Shown here one piece after another: positions 43,577 through 52,339 of a DNA stretch of 64,000 bases (within the stretch, counting starts at the first letter, position 1; every line of letters begins with the position of its first letter). This DNA comes from JBBSJZ01 sp041751935 (GTDB lineage: Bacteria > Planctomycetota > Planctomycetia > Pirellulales > Pirellulaceae), in NCBI GenBank assembly GCA_041751935.1, contig JBGSIA010000212.1, positions 1-64,000 on the forward strand, read 5' to 3'. The notes under the pieces were generated by a model. That model was not told where the DNA came from, ran no database searches, and saw nothing but the letters and a program-made list of their open reading frames with translations. A program made the translations under genes and the position numbers.

Positions 43577-45535
43577 CTAGTCCTCCTCGCGAAGCTTCGC
43601 TAGCACCGTGAAGTCTTCGAGAGTGGTGGTGTCGCCCGTGGATTCATTTCCGCTGGCGATATCTCGCAGCAATCGACGCATGATTTTTCCGCTACGAGTC
43701 TTCGGCAGACTCGCGGCGAATCTTATGTCATCCGGTTGGGCCAGCGCACCGATTTGCTTTCGCACGTGTTGTTTCAACTCGGCCTTGAGTGCATCGTTCG
43801 GCTCGCGATCTCGAACGGTTACAAACGCGGCGATGGCTTGTCCTTTTAAGTCATCTGGACGACCGACAACAGCGGCTTCACAAACCGCCGCGTGGCTGAC
43901 CAATGCGCTTTCAACTTCGATCGTACTCAAGCGGTGCCCCGAGACGTTGATGACGTCATCGATACGGCCCATGATCCAGTAATACCCGTCAGAATCTTGA
44001 CGCGCGTTGTCGCCGGTGAGGTACATCCCTGGGACCGTTGACCAATACTGCTGGATATATCGTGCATCGTCACACCAGATCCCGCGCAACATACCTGGCC
44101 AGGGCTGGGCGATGCACAACATACCGCCATGGTTGGCATCAACTTCCTCGCCACTTTCGTCGACGATTTTGGGGACGACCCCAGGCAGCGGTTTCGTGCA
44201 GGAGCCAGGCTTCGTTGCGGTGATTCCCGGCAGCGGGCTCATCATGATGCCGCCGGTTTCTGTTTGCCACCACGTATCAACGATGGGACAGCGCTCGCCG
44301 CCGATCTTCTTGTGGTACCACATCCACGCTTCAGGATTGATTCCTTCCCCTACACTGCCTAACAATCGCAAACTGGACAGGTCGTGCTTATCTACATGCT
44401 CATCACCCCACTTGATGAAAGTACGAATGGCTGTCGGCGCGGTATACAGGATCGAAACTTTGTACTTCTCGATCAATTCCCAAAAACGGTCTTCTGCCGG
44501 ATGATTCGGCGCGCCCTCGTACATCAAACATGTCGCGCCTGCGCTCATCGGTCCATACACGACGTAGCTGTGGCCGGTGATCCAACCACAGTCCGCCGTA
44601 CACCAATAGATGTCATTTTCGCGATGGTCAAATACCCATTGGAACGTACGTTTGGCCCACAGGTTGTATCCGGCCGTCGTGTGCCGAATTCCCTTAGGTT
44701 TTCCCGTGCTGCCGGAGGTGTAAAGGATGAATAACGAAGCTTCGCTATCGAGTGGCACCGCAGGCAAAAATTCAGCTTGCGAATCAACAACGTCGTGCCA
44801 CCAGACGTCACGACCATCGACCATGTTGACATCGTCATTGCCGATTCGCCGCAGGACTAAACAGGTCTTTACCGTCGTCGACTTAACCAAGGCTTCATCA
44901 ACAGTCGACTTCAAGGGCAACACTTTTCCGCGTCGGTACAAGCCATCGGCAGTAATGATCAGCTTGGCACCAGCATCGTTGTTGCGATCGGCTATCGACT
45001 CAGAACTGAAACCCGCAAAAATGACCGAATGGACGGCTCCGATGCGTGCACAAGCGAGCATTGCGATCGCCAGTTCCGGTGTCATCGGCATGTACAGACT
45101 GACGACGTCGCCTTGTTGAATTCCCAGCGAACGTAGCGCTGCGGCACACTTGCAAACTTCCTGCATGAGCTCACTGTAGGTCAATTGCCGCGAATCTCCC
45201 GGCTCTCCCTCCCACAGAATTGCAATACGATCACCGCGACCGGCTTGGACATGTGCGTCCAGACAGTTGTAGCTGGCGTTGGTCTTGCCGCCGACAAACC
45301 ATTCCACTTGCGGTACGTTCCAGTTACAAACTTGTGTGAACGGTTCAAACCAATGCAAGTGTTCGAGCGCCTCGTCACGCCAGAACGCGTCGCGGTGGTC
45401 ACGAGCACGAGCGTACATCGCGTCATATTGAGTGGGGTCCGAAAAGACAGCATGCTGAGCAAATTCGCGGCTAGGTGGGAACAAACGGTCTTCGATGAGC
45501 ACATGATCGATCTTACCGGAAGCGGTGTCGGTCAT
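43577..45535 (-). CDS. acs: Acetyl-CoA synthetase (acetate-CoA ligase)
   Basis: 652 residues, normal length. It activates acetate with ATP and CoA. Clear motifs: FILYTSGSTGKPKGIRHTTAGY (ATP-binding, about 260-282), VDTWWQTETGGIMMSP (about 420-435), DSDGYYWIMGRIDDVINVSGHRLST (about 508-532), and the acetylation/catalytic Lys in LPKTRSGKIMRRLLR (about 610-625). The N-terminal ACAS domain (AQHAVFSDPTQYDAMYARA) is typical. No acs-linked regulators are seen. It is a monocistronic unit with 170 bases before the next minus-strand gene upstream. Confidence 0.95.
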   Translation of the reverse strand: MTDTASGKIDHVLIEDRLFPPSREFAQHAVFSDPTQYDAMYARARDHRDAFWRDEALEHLHWFEPFTQVCNWNVPQVEWFVGGKTNASYNCLDAHVQAGRGDRIAILWEGEPGDSRQLTYSELMQEVCKCAAALRSLGIQQGDVVSLYMPMTPELAIAMLACARIGAVHSVIFAGFSSESIADRNNDAGAKLIITADGLYRRGKVLPLKSTVDEALVKSTTVKTCLVLRRIGNDDVNMVDGRDVWWHDVVDSQAEFLPAVPLDSEASLFILYTSGSTGKPKGIRHTTAGYNLWAKRTFQWVFDHRENDIYWCTADCGWITGHSYVVYGPMSAGATCLMYEGAPNHPAEDRFWELIEKYKVSILYTAPTAIRTFIKWGDEHVDKHDLSSLRLLGSVGEGINPEAWMWYHKKIGGERCPIVDTWWQTETGGIMMSPLPGITATKPGSCTKPLPGVVPKIVDESGEEVDANHGGMLCIAQPWPGMLRGIWCDDARYIQQYWSTVPGMYLTGDNARQDSDGYYWIMGRIDDVINVSGHRLSTIEVESALVSHAAVCEAAVVGRPDDLKGQAIAAFVTVRDREPNDALKAELKQHVRKQIGALAQPDDIRFAASLPKTRSGKIMRRLLRDIASGNESTGDTTTLEDFTVLAKLREED

Positions 45536-45705
45536 TGGAGAAACCTGGGCGGGTAGGAGGGGTTAGCAGAAAACGAGTACATGGCCCCGTAGTTTACTAA
45601 AAGTCAGCGTCCCGCGTGTTTAGGCGACGATAGCGAAATTTTCGCCAGAAATTGTCCAAGGACGGGAATCACTCTGAACGCCAACCGGACACTCACCACC
45701 GGTGG

Positions 45706-46170
45706 TTAGCGAGTCTTTACCAATTTTTCGATATAGTCATCGGCGTCCCGCTTGACTCGCTTCATTTCGGTTTCCGGGGGCTCGACTTTTTTCTCTGGGA
45801 TCAATCGTAAACCACTGGCCTGCCATGCGAGATGCCAGCGACCGATGATCACGATCGTTGCTGCAGGCAAGGCAGCGACACACCCCACAAGCAGCGGCAC
45901 CATATTCATCTGCAGCAAAAAACTGGGATCAAGCGAATACGACGCGCGGTCGTCGACCTGAAAACTGATGGAGGTCAAAAATCCAACCGTGGTATTGAAC
46001 AGGCCCACGACGATTGGAATCGCCGTGATCGGTAAGAACATTTGCAGCAAGTTATCGCGACGCGCCGAAAAGACTAGCCAACTAGCGACACCAATCAGCA
46101 ACATTTCCACCAGCAGCAGCGTGACCAGCAATGGCAACCCACACAACTGCAGCAACAATGAGATCTCCAT
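45706..46170 (-). CDS. Small inner-membrane protein, weakly ExbB/MotA-like
   Basis: 154 residues with three hydrophobic stretches (about 3-33, 45-68 and 92-112) and a charged C-terminal tail (EPPETEMKRVKRDADDY). The three-helix topology and size recall the smallest MotA/TolQ/ExbB proton-channel proteins, but the family signature is not clear, so it remains a hypothetical protein. Lies alone between acs and the metalloprotease, both on the same strand. Confidence 0.5.
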   Translation of the reverse strand: MEISLLLQLCGLPLLVTLLLVEMLLIGVASWLVFSARRDNLLQMFLPITAIPIVVGLFNTTVGFLTSISFQVDDRASYSLDPSFLLQMNMVPLLVGCVAALPAATIVIIGRWHLAWQASGLRLIPEKKVEPPETEMKRVKRDADDYIEKLVKTR

Positions 46171-46316
46171 CTCGCCCTTTCAACTATCAACTCGCTTCTC
46201 TGCCGAAACCTTCGAGTTGCTAGTGATAAGGTTTCAACAGCAACTGTCTAGCCTTTCATCGCCCATTTGGTCCAACGTTGATCAAATCTTCACGATTCGC
46301 CCTTGGTCCGCGGCTG

Positions 46317-49310
46317 CTATTGCCCAGGCCGTTTTTCCCCTTGTTCTCCGAACAACATCATCATCATTGGAATCGGCTGAGTACCGGCATTGTAGGTGTA
46401 GCCGGCATTGAGCGCACGCTCGATACGTTCTTTGCTCTCGGACAAGTGGGCCAGCGTGTAGGCGTCCATCTTCTCACCACAGCGATTGAGTGATTTGTCG
46501 ATTCTGGCAACCAAGGTTCGCAATTGCTGGCGAGCTAGATTGCTGATCGGCTTATGCGCGGCGGTTGTCGTGGAATCCTCCAGAATCAAATCGATCAAAC
46601 GTTGCAGATGCTCTCGCTGCAGGTTTCGCCGCAGTGAGCTGACCATCGGCTTGCGATCATTGCGTCCGTCGGGACACTCCATTTCAAGTTCCTCCCACGT
46701 TGCCGCGCTGATGGTTTCAAGCAGTTCGGGAAGCGTCAACGCATCTTGGTCCGCGGGCAATCGCAACTCGTTGTCGTACACCCGTCGCAGTGTTGAGGGA
46801 TTCATCAGTTGAGTTAGCGCCGAAGCCTGGACTCCGAGAATTCGATCGTGGATCGGCCAAGTGGCCTCGCTCGTCATTGAACTGTGACCGTTGCCATCAA
46901 GCCACTTATCGACGCTCATTCGCTCCAGCAATTTTGGCGTCAAGCCATAAGCTTGGTCGCGAAAGGTTGTCTTGATGACAAAGTCGAGAGCCTTGCGTTG
47001 ACGTTCGGACGAGACAACTTCCACCGGAGCGCGATCTCCGGGATCGCCCTTCTTATCGCGATTGACGAACGCACCGCCAACCCAACCGGCCATCATGCTG
47101 ACACTGCGAGTCTGCAGACCTAGGGTCAATTCATAACCACGACGAGCCTTAGCCCAACTGTCTCCATCTTTAACGAATTTGTCCAAGATCCGACTGCGGT
47201 ACAGTTCGACAAGCTTCATTTGTTCGACTGCATAGTCAAGCGGCTCGGACGTGAAGTCATAGCGACGTGCCAACGGATCTGGGCCGCTGGTATCTTCATC
47301 CGTTGCGTATTGCAATTCCGGTTCACTGCAACGTTTCAAGATTTCTGGCAGTTTCTTGTCGTCGAACGTGTAACCATATTCGATTGCCCAGTAGTCGTAC
47401 GGCCCAAGATCAATCATCGCATAGTCACCTTGGACGTCGCCGGATTCGTACCGATAGTTGATCGGTGTGTAATCCATCACCGACGCGGTAAACGGCTTGG
47501 TGCCTTTGACTTTGCTGCTGTTGATGTCGGCAAGTGAATGGAGTGCTGATGCCTTAAAGTTGTGACGCAAACCCAACGTGTGACCCACTTCGTGAGCGAC
47601 CAAGTCAGCTAAGAGCGGCCCCACAAACCATTCGGGCATGCCATCGAGCAAATCGATCTCTTCTTTTGCCTTTGCGGCTTCTACTTTCCTGTCGTCGGTG
47701 TTTTCCTTGCTCACTTCGGCTTTGTCCGATTCGTCTTGCTTAGGCTCCTCCGTTTTCGCGGCCGTCGTTTCGCTGGTAGCTGGCTTTACCTCAGCGGCTT
47801 GTTCCTTCTTTTCGTCTTCGCGTTTTTTCTTGTCTTTCTTGGCTTCTTCGTCCGCCAACAAGGTCAGCGCCCAGTTCATTCGAGCTAGGGCCAAGTCCAT
47901 ATTGCGACCGGCCGAAGCCATGCACAAACCATTCTTTTGGCTTACGCTGCCATAAAGTCCATCGAATTCGTCGTCGCCGATCAGTGACGAATCGGCTCCG
48001 GCCATCGAGTATCCTGCCATCGGCATTTGAGCGGCACGGGCTGTCTCATTGCGTCGCGCGTTGGCTTCGCTGGGCGGGGCCATTCGGATGCGAGGGTCCC
48101 AGTTCGGATGGCTGCCTAGCCATGCGAGCGTCTCGGGACTGAATCCTTCCATTGCCAGCTGTGGCATCAAGTCATGGTAGTTGTAGTTGAAGTGCCGAAT
48201 CCAGCCATCAGTCAGGATGATATCCGCATCAAGAATTTGGCCCGTTTCGGGATGCACACGGCTCGGTCCGATCGCCGTACCAACATTATTATTCAACCAA
48301 CGGATGAAGTTGTAACGCACATCCTCGGGGTCCTTTTCCATGTGTACCTTGCTCTGAGCATCCTGGTACTCAATCACGATTGCGTCGACGATACCGACCT
48401 TCTCGAACGCGCGGTTCCAATAATCGACGCCGGCTTTGATCCAGCGACGATAACGTACCGGTGTGGTGTGCTCGACATAGAATCGGATCGGCTCTTTCGG
48501 AGGGCTGAGTTTCAAGTTCGCATCGCGTTTTTCCAAATGCCACCGATTGATATAGCGGACACGCGTCTCGTCGTCCTCGTATTTGCTCAAGTCCGAAAAT
48601 GCAGTGGTAAAGAAACCGACACGCTCATCGGCAACTCGCGGACGAAAGCCGGTTCCGGTAGCTGGGACTTCGCTAAAGGAATAGTGAATCGTTTGCAGTC
48701 GACCACCGGTGCCGACGATCTCAAACGCTAATTCGACGTTGTCAGGGAACACTTTCGCGGACTGGATTGAGACCAATCGAGAATTGGTAACGCGAACTGA
48801 GTTGCCAAAGAACTTAGTCGCGTTGCTGACCAGCAAGTCATCTAAGTCGATAACGGGGCCACCGGTTGGTGCCATCGCTAGGATCGGCACGTCCATCAGC
48901 ACTTGGTCGGTGAACAATCGCTTGACGGAGGCTTTGGATTCTGGGTCACCGGTGGCGCGAGTCTCCAAGTTGGGCGCGATCAGTGCTAGGCGGTCATCGT
49001 AGCGGCGCCATTCGACGACCCAGTCGCCAGCCTGCAATCCGGCGTACAAGTCGCCGCTGCTGACCGTGAGGGCCACGAAGTAACGCTTGCCAGCAAAGTT
49101 CTTGGGAAGTTCGCCAATCAATTGGCCATCCTTTTCTCGCTTCCAGATCGAGATTAGGCCCTTGGAATCTCCCTGATCGTTTACCGGAATTTTTTCAAAT
49201 CCCTCAGAGACTTTCTCAAACGGGGGAAGGTCGGCGGCTTGGGTCGGCGGCGTGGTTGCACTGCAAACCAACGATACGGTGAACAGGAAAGCGAATATCG
49301 ATCGTGACAT
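46317..49310 (-). CDS. Secreted zinc-dependent metalloprotease (DUF5117/DUF5118 type)
   Basis: 997 residues. Signal peptide MSRSIFAFLFTVSLVCSATTPPTQA (cleavage near 25). An N-terminal domain of the DUF5118/DUF5117 type includes GKRYFVALTVSSGDLYAGLQAGDWVVEW, then VEHTTPVRYRRWIKAGVDYWN. The catalytic HEVGHTLGLRHNF lies near 571-583, the metzincin-style HExxHxxxxxH. A polar insertion rich in Lys and Glu (about 500-560, in KKKREDEKKE style) sits just before it. The C-terminal part is DUF4953-like. It acts outside the cytoplasm; the substrate is unknown. It is divergent from glyA. Confidence 0.85.
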   Translation of the reverse strand: MSRSIFAFLFTVSLVCSATTPPTQAADLPPFEKVSEGFEKIPVNDQGDSKGLISIWKREKDGQLIGELPKNFAGKRYFVALTVSSGDLYAGLQAGDWVVEWRRYDDRLALIAPNLETRATGDPESKASVKRLFTDQVLMDVPILAMAPTGGPVIDLDDLLVSNATKFFGNSVRVTNSRLVSIQSAKVFPDNVELAFEIVGTGGRLQTIHYSFSEVPATGTGFRPRVADERVGFFTTAFSDLSKYEDDETRVRYINRWHLEKRDANLKLSPPKEPIRFYVEHTTPVRYRRWIKAGVDYWNRAFEKVGIVDAIVIEYQDAQSKVHMEKDPEDVRYNFIRWLNNNVGTAIGPSRVHPETGQILDADIILTDGWIRHFNYNYHDLMPQLAMEGFSPETLAWLGSHPNWDPRIRMAPPSEANARRNETARAAQMPMAGYSMAGADSSLIGDDEFDGLYGSVSQKNGLCMASAGRNMDLALARMNWALTLLADEEAKKDKKKREDEKKEQAAEVKPATSETTAAKTEEPKQDESDKAEVSKENTDDRKVEAAKAKEEIDLLDGMPEWFVGPLLADLVAHEVGHTLGLRHNFKASALHSLADINSSKVKGTKPFTASVMDYTPINYRYESGDVQGDYAMIDLGPYDYWAIEYGYTFDDKKLPEILKRCSEPELQYATDEDTSGPDPLARRYDFTSEPLDYAVEQMKLVELYRSRILDKFVKDGDSWAKARRGYELTLGLQTRSVSMMAGWVGGAFVNRDKKGDPGDRAPVEVVSSERQRKALDFVIKTTFRDQAYGLTPKLLERMSVDKWLDGNGHSSMTSEATWPIHDRILGVQASALTQLMNPSTLRRVYDNELRLPADQDALTLPELLETISAATWEELEMECPDGRNDRKPMVSSLRRNLQREHLQRLIDLILEDSTTTAAHKPISNLARQQLRTLVARIDKSLNRCGEKMDAYTLAHLSESKERIERALNAGYTYNAGTQPIPMMMMLFGEQGEKRPGQ

Positions 49311-49598
49311 GGATTAAATTCCGAGCACTGTGATGGTGATATCGAAAGCAAAAGCGAGTGAATCCGGCGACGGCGACCCTTACGAGTCACCCCAGAGAAT
49401 CTGGCCACATTAAAGGCTAGTCGCTGTTAGGGAAAGTTGGGCAGGTTGATCCGTCAATCGTTTTGACGAAACCAATGGCGGTTCGGTGCGACCCTGTTTA
49501 CCGTTTTATCCGATAAATCACGCAAAATCCAAATAATTTGAGGCAAAGTCGTTACTTCCGTCCTCAAAATCCACTTTAGCTGATCATTCGGCACGACA

Positions 49599-49627
49599 TT
49601 GACGCTTTCGCCCGACCAATCGACAAT
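49599..49627 (+). promoter_or_regulatory. Candidate glyA promoter
   Basis: TTGACG (49599-49604) and GACAAT (49622-49627) with a 17-base spacer, about 53 bases before the glyA ATG. It lies in the 369-base gap between the metalloprotease and glyA; no gene was seen in the rest of that gap. The glyA start has no Shine-Dalgarno sequence. Confidence 0.4.
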
Positions 49628-49679
49628 CAAGCGACCGACATCTTTTTTTCCTTGTACCTCCAAAGCCCGAATCTTTCGC

Positions 49680-50945
49680 ATGAACCCGCTGCAATTGCAA
49701 GATCCACACGTTTGGGAAGCGATCCAAGCCGAAGCTGTCCGCCAGCAGGATGGTCTGGAAATGATCGCCAGTGAGAACTACACCAGCCTGGCAATCATGC
49801 AGGCAGCCGGTAGCGTGCTAACGAACAAGTATGCCGAGGGCTACCCAGGACGTCGTTACTACGGCGGTTGCGAACACGTCGACGTCGTCGAAACTCTGGC
49901 AATCAATCGAGCCAAAGAATTATTCGGCGCCGAGGCCGCCAATGTCCAGCCTCACAGTGGCTCGCAAGCCAACACTGCGGTGTATTTAGCTGCCTTGGAA
50001 GTCAGTGATACGGTCCTCGGTTTAGACCTCGCCCAGGGAGGACACTTGACTCATGGAATGAAACTCAACATCAGCGGTCGGCTGTACAATTTCATCAGCT
50101 ACGGCGTGGATTCCAAGAATCATCGTCTGGATTTTGACCAAATCGCTCGACTAGCACGCGAACATAAACCCAAATTGATCGTCGCCGGTGCCAGTGCGTA
50201 CCCGCGAGAAATCCCTCATGAGCGGTTTGCTGAAATCGCCAGCGAAGTCGGCGCGATGCTGATGGTCGACATGGCCCACTATGCCGGGCTGGTTGCTGCT
50301 GGAGTCCACAATAGTCCTGTGCCGCACGCGGATTTTGTCACCACGACGACACACAAAACGCTTCGCGGTCCACGTAGTGGTTTGATTCTTTGCAAGGAAG
50401 ATCGTCTCAAGGACATCAATCGTAACGTTTTCCCCGGTACTCAAGGCGGTCCACTGATGCACATCGTCGCCGCCAAGGCCGTTTGTTTTGGCGAAGCAAT
50501 GACCGATGACTTCAAAGCTTACGGACGAAACGTTGTTGAAAATGCAAAGACGCTTGCCGAGACACTGCTTACCGCTGGCTTGCCGCTTGTCAGTGGCGGC
50601 ACCGACAACCACTTGATGCTCGTCGATGTCAATGCCGTGGGACTTGGCGGTAAAAAGGCCGAAGCGGTGTTGGACGCCTGTGGAATCACCGTCAACATGA
50701 ATATGATTCCCTTTGATACACGCAAGCCAATGGACCCGTCGGGAATTCGGATCGGTACGCCAGCGCTGACGACTCGCGGAATGGGAACGACGGAAATGAA
50801 ACGTGTCGGCAAGTGGATCCACGAAGCGCTCACACACGCTGACGACGAATCCATTCACCGTTCGATACGCGGCCAGATCCGCGAACTGTGCGAAGACTTT
50901 CCCGTCCCCGCCGGTCGCCTAGCGACCGCCGAGATGCCGAGTTAA
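49680..50945 (+). CDS. glyA: Serine hydroxymethyltransferase
   Basis: 421 residues from ATG 49680; the longer upstream frame has no similarity. PLP enzyme that makes glycine and methylene-THF from serine. Motifs: IASENYTS (about 29-36), NKYAEGYPGRRYYGG (49-63), GGHLTHG, VDMAHYAGLVAAGVHNSP (about 196-213), and the PLP-binding Lys226 in TTTTHKTLRGPRSGLIL. Length is normal. It is followed by the M20 amidohydrolase after 16 bases, so co-transcription is likely. Function is central to one-carbon metabolism. Confidence 0.96.
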   Translation: MNPLQLQDPHVWEAIQAEAVRQQDGLEMIASENYTSLAIMQAAGSVLTNKYAEGYPGRRYYGGCEHVDVVETLAINRAKELFGAEAANVQPHSGSQANTAVYLAALEVSDTVLGLDLAQGGHLTHGMKLNISGRLYNFISYGVDSKNHRLDFDQIARLAREHKPKLIVAGASAYPREIPHERFAEIASEVGAMLMVDMAHYAGLVAAGVHNSPVPHADFVTTTTHKTLRGPRSGLILCKEDRLKDINRNVFPGTQGGPLMHIVAAKAVCFGEAMTDDFKAYGRNVVENAKTLAETLLTAGLPLVSGGTDNHLMLVDVNAVGLGGKKAEAVLDACGITVNMNMIPFDTRKPMDPSGIRIGTPALTTRGMGTTEMKRVGKWIHEALTHADDESIHRSIRGQIRELCEDFPVPAGRLATAEMPS

Positions 50946-50961
50946 TCGGGCAATTCGCGTC

Positions 50962-52128
50962 ATGCACGCACCACCAAACTCGTCCGCGCAAGTCTCTGCG
51001 GCGACGGAATTGCTCGGGCAGTTGATCGCAATCGACTCAGTTAGCAGCAAGACAAACGTCGCGATTTCGAATCGCATCAGCGAAGCATTGAAGTCACTCG
51101 ATTTTGAGATTGAGTGGAGCCAGTACGTTGATGCTCGCGGAGTCACCAAGGCGAACCTCGTCGCGCGGCGGGGACCCGCAGCGGTCGGCGGTTTAGCCTA
51201 CTTTTGTCACAGCGATGTCGTGCCGGCGGACGATTGGACTGGACGGGGCGGTGATCCGTTTTCTGCTAGCGTCACAGACAACCGAGTCTACGGTCGTGGT
51301 GCCTGTGACATGAAAGGCTCCCTGGTCGCGATGCTGACTGCGGCCCAGTCCGTCGAGGTGAATTCGCAATCCGCACCACTATGGTTTGTCTGTACCGCTG
51401 ATGAAGAAACCGGCTTCGCTGGTGCTAAGCATTTGGTCAACCATTCGTCCGCGTATCAAGACATCGTCGCCGCCCAGCCCGTTGGGATCATCGGTGAGCC
51501 GACAATGTTGAAGGTGTTCCACGCACACAAGGGTATCACGGGATTTCGCGTCACCAGTCGCGGTCGCGCCGCGCACAGCAGCACTTCTCTTGGTGTGAAC
51601 GCGAACCTCGCCATGGTTCCCATGCTGTCGCTTATCGCTGAATTGGAGCAAAGAACACGTAGCGATTCTCGCTATCACGATTTGCGATTCAATCCACCCA
51701 CATTGTCATGGAATTTTGGCGTGAGTGATCGTGCCACCGCGATCAACATCACGCCGCCCCGTAGCGAAGCTTGGGTCAGTCTAAGGACGATGCCGGAAAT
51801 CGATGGCGAGGATTTGATCGAGATCGCGCGCCAACGAGCAGTCGAACTGAATTTAGATTTCCAGCGAATCCAAGGCGGTGGACCATTGTGGGTTGATGCC
51901 GACGCACCCTGCATTCGCGCGATGTGTGAACTGACCGGTGGTCAACCGCCCCAAACCGTATGTTACAGTACCGACGGAGGCCAGTTCACTCAGTTGCAGC
52001 AACTACTTGTCTGTGGTCCAGGCAACATTGACCAAGCTCACACGTCCGAAGAATGGATCAGTCTGGAACAGCTCTCCCTTGGTATCGAACTGTACTCTCT
52101 CGCTATCCGTCGCTGGTGCTGTTCCTAG
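50962..52128 (+). CDS. M20-family metallopeptidase/deacylase (ArgE/DapE type)
   Basis: 388 residues, dizinc amidohydrolase. Zinc-site motifs: FCHSDVVP (about 80-87), GRGACDMKGSLVAML (about 111-125), and ADEETGFAGAKH (about 143-154); the dimerisation domain includes AHSSTSLGVNANL. Substrate is unsure between N-acetylornithine (ArgE), succinyl-diaminopimelate (DapE) or other acylated amino acids; arginine synthesis by argH in this genome makes ArgE reasonable. It is downstream of glyA in the same direction. The tail ends in IRRWCCS. The start is ATG 50962. Confidence 0.85.
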   Translation: MHAPPNSSAQVSAATELLGQLIAIDSVSSKTNVAISNRISEALKSLDFEIEWSQYVDARGVTKANLVARRGPAAVGGLAYFCHSDVVPADDWTGRGGDPFSASVTDNRVYGRGACDMKGSLVAMLTAAQSVEVNSQSAPLWFVCTADEETGFAGAKHLVNHSSAYQDIVAAQPVGIIGEPTMLKVFHAHKGITGFRVTSRGRAAHSSTSLGVNANLAMVPMLSLIAELEQRTRSDSRYHDLRFNPPTLSWNFGVSDRATAINITPPRSEAWVSLRTMPEIDGEDLIEIARQRAVELNLDFQRIQGGGPLWVDADAPCIRAMCELTGGQPPQTVCYSTDGGQFTQLQQLLVCGPGNIDQAHTSEEWISLEQLSLGIELYSLAIRRWCCS

Positions 52129-52339
52129 TGGTCCTTCGTCCACAATCGATTGAGCGAGAAAAAGCTTCTGAGTCGAAGACCAACAGCACAGTAGTTATGA
52201 TGGTTGGACTGTACTGTGGACACAGCGCACTACCATCGCGGTTGTGCCGTCCCTGCCGCGAATAACTATCGTGATTGCTCGAACAGCGTGTTTGCCCATC
52301 CAGCTTGAATGCTCGCCCACGTGATTGCTTACCCACTCG

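Noticed and set aside
49454..49681. Minus-strand 75-aa ORF upstream of glyA
   Set aside because: It covers the likely glyA promoter and start; no similarity or ribosome site.
50151..50858. Minus-strand 235-aa ORF within glyA
   Set aside because: Antisense to the PLP enzyme core.
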